Virus record (IMG/VR): IMGVR_UViG_3300014926_000040
Span: 1 to 49,046 of that record
Origin: a virus
Length of the DNA: 49,046 nt
Direction: 5' to 3' (one strand)
Under the pieces are notes generated by a model, which was not told the origin of the DNA, did not search any database, and was given only the letters and a program-made list of their open reading frames with translations. The first letter of the stretch is position 1; each line of letters starts with the position of its first letter. Both the position numbers and the translations under genes were made by a program. Shown piece after piece: positions 36,301-42,435 of the stretch.

Positions 36301-36583
36301 AGCTACTGGTTACTTTGATGGTGTTTTAAATGTACAACAATTAGCAGCTACTCCTGTAGTATCAGGACAATCTACTGACACTGTTAATTTACCTTTAGCA
36401 TCTATAGCAACTTTTTCTCTAATTGATTCGGCTAGTTTTACTGGTAAAGTAGTTAATCTTATTTTAAAATCAAGAGTAGCACAACCAGCAGACGGGCAAA
36501 CAACTTTTAGGTATGTTGTATGGGTAATGGACGATGGTAATGATTATTTATCTAATGCTTTCTATAATCCTGAAAGGTGGTAA
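33302..36583 (+). CDS. Large tail tip/central fibre protein
   Basis: 1093 residues, beginning MASLVSVGQITITDVNDGS, a module like that of the gene before it and of many gpJ-type host-specificity proteins. It is followed by long Thr/Ser/Ala-rich beta regions with several carbohydrate-binding-like segments and a C-terminal VVWVMDDGNDYLSNAFYNPE. Being the largest tip protein, it is the best candidate for the primary receptor-binding fibre. In lambda this role sits on one gene (J). Here it seems split over four. Confidence 0.65.
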   Translation: MASLVSVGQITITDVNDGSSNFTAFIYLQQLGQPSDPSGGSYNFTTNTLTVPSGGWSASMPTASTTPIWISTYLFSTTVTGSTVTGGTWSVPKLFSRNGTDANTITTIGINYDAQLAGLSGQKITIKGIDYTVANTGHSLVIFRPSTGAVISGPTLYGTYADGTVTGASTPINNLVNALNGMTTGDIAIISTADACSCPQILRNALLNFGSSIAKTWIPSRVSHVFIGQKGGLAGSAYEQTATGAGKDAIITATAIFTTSGLDQNISNTSNNIPIDLYQQATSTPALPTKTAYDVITNVLYGATGTNTLAPSWSNTLPTTLGVTTSTSASSSPAGVGTTVVNGTDTTVYHYGLGLTHTANEIHTTSLYVKDNTNTAGTFSITFGSADSTSGISASFTIAAGTTNGTITTTTPNFTCAAVAGYAGWYRITCTYVPVIVNTTMVWSVPTARSFDVSGFMIEPGASATTYITSTNTLGSWTRTLPSTILKPTYSSTCYFKSNPNNKTIVDASWTTAYISQGTRSNFKTATTVGSAAWSDATANTAIIAITGSGGGMVVDDEVTLCYPTVATPSFIYTKKVTAVGTPPTTATWSDTGQVIDGNLLVTGTLSAAALKTSTLNATTAITIGTSSDGINISGTTNNITVKNSSLNRVKIGNLDTDYGIEGFANKTGTNLSLGYILQDNVYQIVTRSASEFNFVPYGASSNADGITFTATADGPVGTNTALLSHTYLTGQTLHANTRVDIISLGNTTKTQLTTMGFVTSTAAATLTYSMYYVIVELGTTTNWNTMFNTTGITYTQGGIYFNNSTADKVFVGNGVFIKKSGLYPTVTSTVLGTISLNSSEVVSSKMLTGYSYTIQRTSTYSTTVLTTVGAPNTNPGTIFTATGSLDPSLNYNAGSGNGYDGFVNLIQARSFQLNSNGLSVYQTSQSLRRGGGNYTLPVLAEGKVLLTSTVAGQLTATIPIIAEVKSWPKVGAYRLYAQICGYYISSVGTASDAFSVSIAATGYFDGVLNVQQLAATPVVSGQSTDTVNLPLASIATFSLIDSASFTGKVVNLILKSRVAQPADGQTTFRYVVWVMDDGNDYLSNAFYNPERW

Positions 36584-36585
36584 TT

Positions 36586-37059
36586 ATGTATATTATTCTT
36601 TATACAAAAGACGAAAATGCTTTAAATGAGTTTGTAACTACTATAAAAGAAAAATATATGGTAGAGCTAGACCCGACCAATATTAATTGGAAATATGCTA
36701 TAGATAGAACAGATATAACTACTAGTTATGATTTGAGTGATTTACCTATTACCTATGATGATATTAAGTCTATTATACATTGCCAGTTTATGTTAGTTGA
36801 GTCTAGAGATTATGTAAAAATAACACAAGTTTTTATAAACTCAACAGAAGTAGATAAAACAACTATTCAAGCAGATGGTATAGATACTGTAACCTTTTCT
36901 AATGCACCAGTAGGCACTATCACTATAAAAAATAGTGAAGAAGTTTCAGGGACAATCGAAGGAACTGACACCTTTGCAACTACTATAGCTGGAACATATA
37001 ATATAACTATTATATGTGATGGCTATGAAGATTTTACTACTACTATTGAGGCAATCTAA
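36586..37059 (+). CDS. Unknown tail-region protein, possibly fibre-associated
   Basis: 157 residues from ATG 36586, chosen because AAAGGTGG lies five bases before it. A GTG at 36577 would add three residues. The N-terminal half starts MYIILYTKDENALNEFVT and ends near SIIHCQFMLVES. The second half is an Ig-like or beta-sandwich domain (VFINSTEVDKTTIQADGID to GYEDFTTTIEAI). The two-part shape recalls fibre-assembly or tip-cap proteins. No family is recognised. Confidence 0.6.
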   Translation: MYIILYTKDENALNEFVTTIKEKYMVELDPTNINWKYAIDRTDITTSYDLSDLPITYDDIKSIIHCQFMLVESRDYVKITQVFINSTEVDKTTIQADGIDTVTFSNAPVGTITIKNSEEVSGTIEGTDTFATTIAGTYNITIICDGYEDFTTTIEAI

Positions 37060-37376
37060 TGCCATTTTTAATTACTAAACCGTTAGAAGAACAGAAAGTT
37101 GAATTTAAAACTACTATTAATACTATAACAGGTGAAAAAATCCTTGCTAAGTACCCAGACTATGTACAAAGAAACATGACTGCTAGATATGTAGAACTAC
37201 TTTCTCTTACTGAGCTAGATACTCCTGAAGCTTTAGCTCTTAAAGCTAGCTGGGACTGGATAAAAGATATAAGAAGTAGGAGTAATATAGCTAATCTTGG
37301 TATAGATAATGCTAGTAATTTTGTAGAAGTGAGAAATATCTTAACAAATTATACTATTGAAATAACCAACTTGTAG
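37059..37376 (+). CDS. Unknown small protein after tail tip genes
   Basis: 105 residues, start overlapping the previous stop (TAATG). The product is helical: NMTARYVELLSLTELDTPEA, then LALKASWDWIKDIRSRSN. Small proteins with such a Trp-containing helix often follow fibre genes and assist assembly. No confident family. The last gene of the tail-tip transcription run before a 139-base gap. Confidence 0.6.
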   Translation: MPFLITKPLEEQKVEFKTTINTITGEKILAKYPDYVQRNMTARYVELLSLTELDTPEALALKASWDWIKDIRSRSNIANLGIDNASNFVEVRNILTNYTIEITNL

Positions 37377-37445
37377 CATCAAACGTGCCATTTAATTAAG
37401 CAAATAATTAAAATAAAACTGTACTTTTAGTAGGGAAAGAGTAGA

Positions 37446-37494
37446 CTAGGAACTGAATCTAAGAGTTAGGTTCAATGTCCTAGCATATTCTAGG
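37446..37494 (+). promoter_or_regulatory. Overlapping alternative hairpins in a leader
   Basis: CTAGGA (37446-37451) can pair with TCCTAG (37478-37483), enclosing TGAATC/GGTTCA. The same CCTAG (37479-37483) can instead pair with CTAGG at 37490-37494. The two folds exclude each other and lie 20-70 bases before the next gene, as expected for an RNA switch or attenuator. There is no clear promoter or T-run in 37377-37515. Confidence 0.35.
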
Positions 37495-37515
37495 TTTTCA
37501 GAACGTGAGGTCTAT

Positions 37516-38280
37516 ATGACTATAGGAACTGAAACAGATACTTCTACTTTAAACACTCTACTAAAAGGTACAGATATGGGAAATTTATTCGGTGCAGGTA
37601 ATGGCAGTACTACAGAAGGCTTAGTACTTGGTATGCTATTAGGTCGAGGTGGTTTATTCGGTAATAATGGTAATGGTCTTGCTGATGGTGCTGGTGGAGC
37701 TATGTTACGCATTCCTCCTGAACAAGCTACTGCTAACATGTCGTTAATGTCTGGTATTGGTGATTTGAAACAAGCAGTAGCAGTTGGTGTTGCTACTACT
37801 GAAACTTCTAATGCTAACCAAACAGGGCAGCTTACTGCTGCTGTTTTATCTTCTACTAGTGCTAATCAAATTGCTGTTTCTGGTGTTAAAGATGTAGTAA
37901 ATGCTAACTCAGTAGTGTTGATGCAACAATTAAATACTGTTAATACTAACATCATGGAGTCTAAGTATGAAATTGCTCAGACTATTACTAATGATGGTGA
38001 TAAAACTCGTGCTTTAATTACTGCTAATATGGTTACTGAATTGAATAACCAAATAGCAGACTTACGCACTCAACGTGCAGTTGATTCTGGTAATGTTACT
38101 GTAACCAATAATATTAACCAAAACCAATTGCAAATGCAACAACAACAACAATTAGTTACTACTAATGGCTTGTTACAACAATTATTGGCAGAACAAAGAA
38201 TTACTCAAGGTGTATTGAACATCGGTAGTGGTACTGTTTCTGGTAATAGTCAAACAGCAGCTAATACTAGAGTAGCCTGA
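37516..38280 (+). CDS. Probable virion protein, Gly-rich with coiled coil, ending at a leaky UGA
   Basis: 254 residues. The N-terminal third is Gly-rich (LFGAGNGSTTEG, LLGRGGLFGNNGNGLADGAGG). The rest is a heptad-like coiled coil with Gln-rich end (NQNQLQMQQQQQL). Proteins of this design occur near phage structural genes and may be capsid-associated or head-fibre proteins. GAGGT precedes the ATG. The stop is TGA followed by C, and the frame then stays open for 68 more codons (see the readthrough product). Confidence 0.65.
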   Translation: MTIGTETDTSTLNTLLKGTDMGNLFGAGNGSTTEGLVLGMLLGRGGLFGNNGNGLADGAGGAMLRIPPEQATANMSLMSGIGDLKQAVAVGVATTETSNANQTGQLTAAVLSSTSANQIAVSGVKDVVNANSVVLMQQLNTVNTNIMESKYEIAQTITNDGDKTRALITANMVTELNNQIADLRTQRAVDSGNVTVTNNINQNQLQMQQQQQLVTTNGLLQQLLAEQRITQGVLNIGSGTVSGNSQTAANTRVA

Positions 38281-38487
38281 CTAGCTAATGCTGAACAGGT
38301 TATTATAGTAGTAGATACTGACCCTCCTACTCCTGCTCCTAGCACAGACGATGACACTTCTGATACATCTTCAGGGGAAGATAACGAGGAAACAGAAGAT
38401 TGCGATGAGGAAGAATGGGAAGAAGACGAAGAAACTACCAGAAAACCTATAAGAAACGGTCTAAAAGAGTTAAAAAAGGATAAGTAA
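37516..38487 (+). CDS. Putative readthrough product with acidic C-terminal extension
   Basis: If TGA 38278-38280 is read as an amino acid, the frame continues for 68 sense codons to TAA 38485-38487, three bases from the next ATG. The extension is LANAEQVIIVVDTDPPTPAP, then a Ser/Asp/Glu-rich acidic stretch with EEEWEEDEE, ending GLKELKKDK. It has no ATG, GTG or TTG, so it cannot easily be a separate gene. UGA followed by C is the weakest stop context known in E. coli. Readthrough gives 323 residues. Not proved. A sequencing error is possible. Confidence 0.5.
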
Positions 38488-38859
38488 ATGTCTGATTCAA
38501 TAGAATTACTACAAAAGCAGTTAGCGACTTTACAGGCACAGTCTGTTACACCAAGTCCTGCTAGTCCAGTTGTTTCTATGTCCATTGAGGACTTGAAGCA
38601 AGTCGTTAAAGCCGTCATTGCTGAGGAGGTAACTCTATTGAAACAGGAAGGTATCCCTACTAAACCTGTTGAGAATATGTCATTACTACAATCAATAGGT
38701 TTAGGTTTAACTGAAGAAGAACAAATTTGGTTGTCTGCTAGTGATAAACTCCAAGGAGTTGAGAAACATCTACCATTGTTTTTTCAAACTGAGGATGGAA
38801 AACTAGCAGTACAATCTTTTATCTTATACTATCGAGGTGTGTATGATTGTAAAACATAG
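38488..38859 (+). CDS. Unknown 123-residue protein
   Basis: AAGGA lies inside the acidic extension frame just before this ATG. The N-terminal helix SIELLQKQLATLQAQS is followed by a Pro/Ser linker, a helical MSIEDLKQVVKAVIAEEVTL and a Leu-rich C-terminal domain (LLQSIGLGLTEEEQIWLSAS). No family is recognised. It may be a small structural or regulatory protein of the late operon. Confidence 0.65.
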   Translation: MSDSIELLQKQLATLQAQSVTPSPASPVVSMSIEDLKQVVKAVIAEEVTLLKQEGIPTKPVENMSLLQSIGLGLTEEEQIWLSASDKLQGVEKHLPLFFQTEDGKLAVQSFILYYRGVYDCKT

Positions 38860-39079
38860 TATTGAAACTGAGAAAGCGGAGGCTGATATGCTATTTGAAC
38901 TAGTATCTTCTATTTGTCTTGCTGTTTATCCTAGTGTAGAAGAACAAACTCTACATGTAGAAGCAGCAAAACTGACATTCAAGAATGCACTAGATGAAAT
39001 AGTACATCATTCCTTTAAGATAGGACAGAAAGTCTGTTCTACTGCTGATGAAAAAGATACAGAAATGTATAAAGTGTAA
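38843..39079 (+). CDS. Unknown 78-residue protein
   Basis: Starts at ATG 38843 (GAGG five bases before); a GTG two codons upstream is also possible. It overlaps the previous gene by 17 bases. The product is helical: ETEKAEADMLFELVSSICLA, then HVEAAKLTFKNALDEIVHHS. Unknown function. Last rightward gene before the convergent replication operon. Confidence 0.6.
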   Translation: MIVKHSIETEKAEADMLFELVSSICLAVYPSVEEQTLHVEAAKLTFKNALDEIVHHSFKIGQKVCSTADEKDTEMYKV

Positions 39080-39085
39080 TATCCC

Positions 39086-39103
39086 TACTACAAGGACGTA
39101 GTA
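39086..39103. terminator. Weak convergent hairpin
   Basis: TACTAC (39086-39091), six-base loop, GTAGTA (39098-39103) between convergent operons. No good T-run on either side, so only a candidate bidirectional stop. Confidence 0.3.
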
Positions 39104-39108
39104 ACCCT

Positions 39109-39798
39109 TTAAATTGCCCAGTTTAAGTGGATTTTATCTACTTTTCTACCTGTTTTTCCTACTGTTAGTACCACTTTAGCTAGTTTTTTCGCCTCTAATT
39201 CCTTAATTACAGGAACTAAAATATCTCTTTTTACATACTTAAACTCCCTGTAAACTCCTTTTGCTTCAATCATATTCACAAAATCTTCTAAGAATATTGT
39301 AACTGTACCAGTTTTCTTCTTAAACCTGCTTTGTGTTGCAATTAGTTCCCATATTCTAGAAGTGTATTTGCTTGTGAAACTACCTACTTCTATCATCTTA
39401 ATAGTGCAGTAATCCTTAAGTTCCACTAGTTGCGGAACAATAGAAGGATGCCATTGAAGCTCAATAAAGTCTTCTTTCTCATTAAATGAGCTGGTTATCA
39501 CCCAACGAAGCTTCCAAACTCTTTCATCTTTGTCTTTATAAGCTAATTCTCTCCTATAGAGTTGTTCAGCAGCATGTTTAAGACTTTCTCTTGCATTTTG
39601 TAAAGTTGTTCCTCTAATGGAAGCGAACTCTGCTACTGTTACTCTGAAGAGTTTCTCTTTATCTAGTTCTTTGCCTTGGTCTATTCCCGCTAGTACGATA
39701 TAAACTATACTCTTTTCACTTGCAGATAGGTCATAGTTAGCAGTTATTAGTGGAAGACTAACTGCTATACTGTAATCAGATATGTCTTTTTTAATCAT
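39109..39798 (-). CDS. Plasmid-type replication initiator, Rep_3 family
   Basis: 229 residues with the duplicated winged-helix layout of Rep_3 (RepB/RepE-like) initiators. The first half holds LSASEKSIVYIVLAGI and VTVAEFASIRGTTLQNARES. The second half has VGSFTSKYTSRIWELIATQS and the C-terminal DNA-recognition part FKYVKRDILVPVIKELEAKK. Such proteins bind iterons at a plasmid origin and also repress their own synthesis. Candidate iterons lie at 40854-40900, at the head of the same operon. AAAGG precedes the ATG. It is the last of four co-transcribed genes. Confidence 0.88.
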   Translation of the reverse strand: MIKKDISDYSIAVSLPLITANYDLSASEKSIVYIVLAGIDQGKELDKEKLFRVTVAEFASIRGTTLQNARESLKHAAEQLYRRELAYKDKDERVWKLRWVITSSFNEKEDFIELQWHPSIVPQLVELKDYCTIKMIEVGSFTSKYTSRIWELIATQSRFKKKTGTVTIFLEDFVNMIEAKGVYREFKYVKRDILVPVIKELEAKKLAKVVLTVGKTGRKVDKIHLNWAI

Positions 39799-40036
39799 TT
39801 GAGCCTTTGTATAGTTCTGTTACTTTACAGTATTTACAAGTTCTTGTAGCTGGTTTAACTTTATAAAACTCACTTATAGGTTTACCGTTAAAAGAGGTTT
39901 CTACCATCCAAGCTATAGGTTCTTGCTCAGGTTGGTCTAGTGCAGTCTGTATATCCCAATATAAGTCATAATGGGTTTCTTTTAATTCACGCAATGTATC
40001 TCGTACTCTTCTCAACAACTCTCTTTCTTTACTCAT
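39791..40036 (-). CDS. Unknown small protein upstream of rep
   Basis: 81 residues from ATG 40036, or 82 from the adjacent ATG 40039. Helical N-terminus (ERELLRRVRDTLRELKETH), a PEQEPIAWMVETSFNGKP segment often seen in small phage proteins, and a single CKYC pair near the end that alone is too little for a zinc site. It overlaps rep by 8 bases and the upstream gene by a few, so it is translationally linked to the initiator. No function known. Confidence 0.6.
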   Translation of the reverse strand: MSKERELLRRVRDTLRELKETHYDLYWDIQTALDQPEQEPIAWMVETSFNGKPISEFYKVKPATRTCKYCKVTELYKGSND

Positions 40037-40208
40037 CATCTGTCTCCACTAAATAACCCTCCCAAACAATTGCTTTCATCACCCTAAAAGTATAACCAAT
40101 ACCTCCATCAAACTGCTTAACATACTCCTCCGCCTCCTCCAACTTCTCAAACACAAACTCTACATCGTTACTACTTGTTTCTTGTACTACATATACTACT
40201 TTACTCAT
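40029..40208 (-). CDS. Unknown 59-residue acidic protein
   Basis: Start at ATG 40208, chosen because GGAGAATAAG sits just before it and its upstream neighbour stops there. A further ATG at 40235 would add nine residues inside that gene. The product MSKVVYVVQETSSNDVEFVF is followed by EKLEEAEEYVKQF, an alpha/beta pattern seen in short phage proteins. Function unknown. Part of the rep operon. Confidence 0.6.
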   Translation of the reverse strand: MSKVVYVVQETSSNDVEFVFEKLEEAEEYVKQFDGGIGYTFRVMKAIVWEGYLVETDDE

Positions 40209-40209
40209 C

Positions 40210-40749
40210 TTATTCTCCAATCCATTCAGGAACACTTCTACCCTTCCAACCCCACAACTCCTTCTTACCTCTCCTATAATACTCCCTATAACTCTCCAAA
40301 CTATCCCCCTCTACCACAAATTCATCTGGCATAGCTGGTGTAGGTTCACTAAACTCTTTATCCTCTATCCTCTTAGGACTATTAACATACAACAAGTCCA
40401 CTAATCCTGAATACTCACACTTATGCACTTTTCCATACCTGTAGGTATACTCTTTACATAACTCAGACAGCAGTTCTGCCAGCCATCTATAGTTTGCTTC
40501 GCTTTGTCTAACCCAAACTGCACTTGGATGATTAACATGAGTAGCTTTGTAAAGGTTCTCCAACTCACCCTCCAACTTCCACCTTTTAATCCTCCTCCCG
40601 CTACTTCTATCCTCCCACTCCCGCCCATCCAATACTCTATGAGCAGTTGACAGCAACTGTGAATACTCCAGCACCATCTTCACAACATGCTTATCCACAT
40701 GTTGTTCTGCACAAACTCCAGCATCTTTATCTAAGTAGAATATGTTCAT
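40210..40749 (-). CDS. Conserved phage protein of unknown function (HVDKHVVKM family)
   Basis: 179 residues in a family widespread in phages. Conserved motifs: HVDKHVVKMVLEYSQLLSTA (17-36), ATHVNHPSAVWVRQS (69-83), YTYRYGKVHK (101-110), EPTPAMPDEFV (134-144) and the end RGKKELWGWKGR. The many conserved His, Asp and Trp residues suggest an enzyme, but I know no proven activity. It heads the four-gene rep operon, with AGAGGAC before its ATG. A truncated copy lies at 1-156. Confidence 0.8.
   Translation of the reverse strand: MNIFYLDKDAGVCAEQHVDKHVVKMVLEYSQLLSTAHRVLDGREWEDRSSGRRIKRWKLEGELENLYKATHVNHPSAVWVRQSEANYRWLAELLSELCKEYTYRYGKVHKCEYSGLVDLLYVNSPKRIEDKEFSEPTPAMPDEFVVEGDSLESYREYYRRGKKELWGWKGRSVPEWIGE
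40612..40725 (-). repeat. Inverted 114-bp repeat, copy 2
   Basis: Exact reverse complement of 1-114, covering codons 9-46 of the gene here. It contains TTATCCACA (40691-40699), a perfect match to the DnaA-box consensus, but the same bases encode the conserved HVDKH. Confidence 0.9.
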
Positions 40750-40758
40750 TTTGTCCTC

Positions 40759-40804
40759 TTTAAACTCCAGTTTTGTTATGTTGAGAGTGTTTTAAACTCC
40801 AGTT
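40759..40804. repeat. 14-bp direct repeat in the leader of the rep operon
   Basis: TTTAAACTCCAGTT at 40759-40772 and again at 40791-40804, a 32-base step (three helical turns). It lies between the promoter and the first ATG, so it could be an operator or a leader element. Confidence 0.65.
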
Positions 40805-40816
40805 AATCCAAAGCTT

Positions 40817-40845
40817 ATTATAGCAAAATGTGAAGTTTTTGTCAA
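40817..40845 (-). promoter_or_regulatory. Consensus promoter of the rep operon
   Basis: Reading leftward, TTGACA (40845-40840), 17 bases, TATAAT (40822-40817): a perfect sigma-70 promoter. First ATG is 68 bases downstream, past a 14-bp direct repeat. Confidence 0.9.
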
Positions 40846-40853
40846 GTGGTTTT

Positions 40854-40907
40854 CACCTAATTTATGATTTAGCTCACCTATCTAATGATTAGGCTCACCT
40901 TTAGCGG
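40854..40907. repeat. Iteron-like 21-bp repeats (candidate Rep_3 origin)
   Basis: CACCT begins at 40854, 40875 and 40896, an exact 21-base period. The two complete units also share TGATT (40865, 40886) and GCT at the end (40872, 40893). The third unit is partial. They lie directly behind the -35 of the rep operon promoter. Spacing of two helical turns and closeness to a Rep_3 gene are typical of plasmid iterons. Confidence 0.65.
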
Positions 40908-40909
40908 TT

Positions 40910-41366
40910 TTTCCTGTTATGAATCAAGCACTTACCGCCCCCCTAAAAGTAAAAGGAGAGCCAATCCACCAGCCGAGCCATGCCCATGAATCCCCTGTCT
41001 ATATACTGCTGTTTGTCTAACTTTCTCTCTTGTTTGTGGAGGAACTTCTGTGTGAACTAGGAGGACTTCTGCTTGTGTGGAAGAGGAACTGCTTTGTGTT
41101 TGTGGGTGAGTTCCTGCTCTAGCGACTTGTGAGTTGTTTATGGAATTAGTATTTGGAAACTGGAGGAGTGGGATTTTGATTGGGGAAAAAGGTGGTATGT
41201 AGATGAGAGACGCCTATTAAGTTTACGCACCGTTCTGAACTGCTGGAAGTACCTTTCTACTTATCTTAATAACTTGGTGGTTACTTCCTTGTAACCTGGT
41301 GACACGAAAACCTGTTGAGTAATACCTAGACAAAGGGTAACTTAACTTGCTGAATATCGCAATAAG
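40910..41366. other. Gene-poor stretch with GT-rich DNA
   Basis: No convincing gene of any size was found. It holds AGGAACTTCTG/AGGACTTCTG near-repeats, two copies of GTTTGTGG (41032, 41098), an inverted copy of the AGTCGCTAGAG element (41117-41127), and a hairpin GGTTAC-6-GTAACC (41279-41296). Base composition differs from the neighbours. Possibly part of the origin, a partition site or a non-coding RNA. Confidence 0.5.
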
Positions 41367-41519
41367 TCATTTTAACCTTCTCTCTCTTTTACTATGCATC
41401 AAGAAAGCAGATACCAGATACCAGATACCCGCGCCCACAACTATTTTATAATCGATTAATAACCCTAGAATGATTATAAATACGCCTATATTAAATATCA
41501 GTTTTGTTATTAAGTCCAT
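41367..41519 (-). CDS. Small two-span membrane protein
   Basis: 50 residues: MDLITKLIFNIGVFIIILGL, a short LIDYKIVV turn, GAGIWYLVSAFLMH and a basic tail SKRERRLK. Two hydrophobic helices with the positively charged end predicted inside. The start follows a weak TAGGCGG. It lies downstream of the 41591 gene, beyond the 26-bp palindrome. Candidates include a toxin, a holin-like or an exclusion protein, none supported further. Confidence 0.55.
   Translation of the reverse strand: MDLITKLIFNIGVFIIILGLLIDYKIVVGAGIWYLVSAFLMHSKRERRLK
41409..41429. repeat. Three tandem AGATACC units
   Basis: The 7-bp unit AGATACC occurs three times head to tail at 41409-41429, within the coding frame of the 50-residue membrane protein on the other strand (7-mer, so codons shift between units). 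Confidence 0.85.
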
Positions 41520-41552
41520 AAACCGCCTATATTATTAAAGTTATTTTGAGTT

Positions 41553-41578
41553 GCTACACTATAATATTATAGTGTAGC
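41553..41578. repeat. Perfect 26-bp palindrome
   Basis: GCTACACTATAAT followed immediately by its exact mirror, with no loop. No T-run follows on the leftward strand, so it is not a standard terminator. The half-site ACACTATAA recurs at 42846, 42886 (inverted) and 43580. More like a protein-binding or recombination site. Confidence 0.8.
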
Positions 41579-41590
41579 GGTTTGAAGTAT

Positions 41591-42298
41591 TTATTGTTTG
41601 TCAAGCATAACAATGTTTAGGCTAGCCATGTCACTATTTAAAGTGGTTGATTCGACTACATATCCAAGAATAATGGCTTCGGTAAATGCCGTTTGTGACT
41701 TTTTTAAGCTTATAGATAACCTTAATTTATTGTCCTTTACTTGTTTTATATCACTGAAACCCAATTTACTAAGCTCTTCAAACTTAACAAACAATTCAGT
41801 TTCTTTGTTAACTTTGATTTGATAAATGTCAGATTTATCAGAACTTAAAATGCTTAAAAGTTGTGTAAAAATTCTGTTATCATCTTGTAACTCTTTTAAA
41901 GCTTCGATGATATTAAGTTTTAGATATTCTTTACTTGTTAAAACTTGTCTATCATCGATGATGGTTTTTTGTTTATCAGCCAACTTATATTTAGATTGAC
42001 TTAAAGTTGGCTTTCCGGTTTCCGCACGTTCTAAAAACTCATCTAAATTAATATTATTTTGTAATGCTTCAAATAACATCAATTGCGGTATAACAGTATA
42101 ATCTAACTCATATACCTTTTTTAAGTTATTAGACTTAATAAGCACTTTATCATCAAAATTAATGCTTAGATTTTCGCACTTAAAAAGCGTATACCCTTTG
42201 TTTAGCCAGTTGTTTACGCTATGTAGCCCGTCTAAACCAGTTCCTTCGCAAGATGCTTGATTAAAAGAAGTGTTAGCGGTATCTATTAATTTATTCAT
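41591..42298 (-). CDS. Unknown 235-residue protein of the plasmid-like region
   Basis: Start at ATG 42298, supported by AGGAAC eight bases before it. A frame extension to ATG 42361 has no ribosome-binding site and would run through a palindrome. The protein is Lys/Asn/Leu-rich and mostly helical: NEAR the N-terminus GTGLDGLHSVNNWLNKGYTL, then LKKVYELDYTVIPQLMLFEA and a strand-rich end (KLRLSISLKKSQTAFTEAII). No family is recognised. Codon choice is more AT-biased than in the virion genes, suggesting separate origin. Position beside an origin suggests a copy-control, partition or maintenance role, unproven. Confidence 0.65.
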   Translation of the reverse strand: MNKLIDTANTSFNQASCEGTGLDGLHSVNNWLNKGYTLFKCENLSINFDDKVLIKSNNLKKVYELDYTVIPQLMLFEALQNNINLDEFLERAETGKPTLSQSKYKLADKQKTIIDDRQVLTSKEYLKLNIIEALKELQDDNRIFTQLLSILSSDKSDIYQIKVNKETELFVKFEELSKLGFSDIKQVKDNKLRLSISLKKSQTAFTEAIILGYVVESTTLNSDMASLNIVMLDKQ

Positions 42299-42328
42299 TT
42301 GTTTGTTCCTGTTTATTATTAAAGTTAT

Positions 42329-42346
42329 GATATCCAGATGGATATC
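42329..42346. promoter_or_regulatory. Operator-like palindrome before the 41591 gene
   Basis: GATATCCA, two bases, TGGATATC: perfect 8-bp arms, 31 bases upstream of ATG 42298. A related GGATATC occurs at 42408-42414 over the predicted -10 of the same gene. Confidence 0.55.
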
Positions 42347-42406
42347 TTTATACATGCTCATTAAACTACTATATTTTTAAAGAGCGGTAACTGTTAAGTT
42401 GTGTAT

Positions 42407-42435
42407 AGGATATCAGGGTTATAAACTAATTGCAA
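42407..42435 (-). promoter_or_regulatory. Possible leftward promoter for the 41591 gene
   Basis: TTGCAA (42435-42430), 17 bases, TATCCT (42412-42407). The -10 is a poor match but overlaps a GGATATC half-site, so regulation at this point is plausible. Confidence 0.4.

Noticed and set aside
37446-37500. tRNA gene
   Set aside because: GGTTCAA resembles a T-loop, but there is no acceptor stem or anticodon arm. No tRNA was seen elsewhere in the window.
37516-38487. Reassigned genetic code with UGA as Trp
   Set aside because: UGA is used as a normal stop in several tight overlaps here (2776, 6172, 17947), and no other gene has an internal UGA.
40966-40973. E. coli Chi site (GCTGGTGG on the minus strand)
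   Set aside because: A single match. The host is unknown and Chi differs among bacteria.
41553-41578. Terminator for the 41591 gene
   Set aside because: Perfect palindrome without loop or T-run. An AT-rich stem of this type is more likely a binding site.
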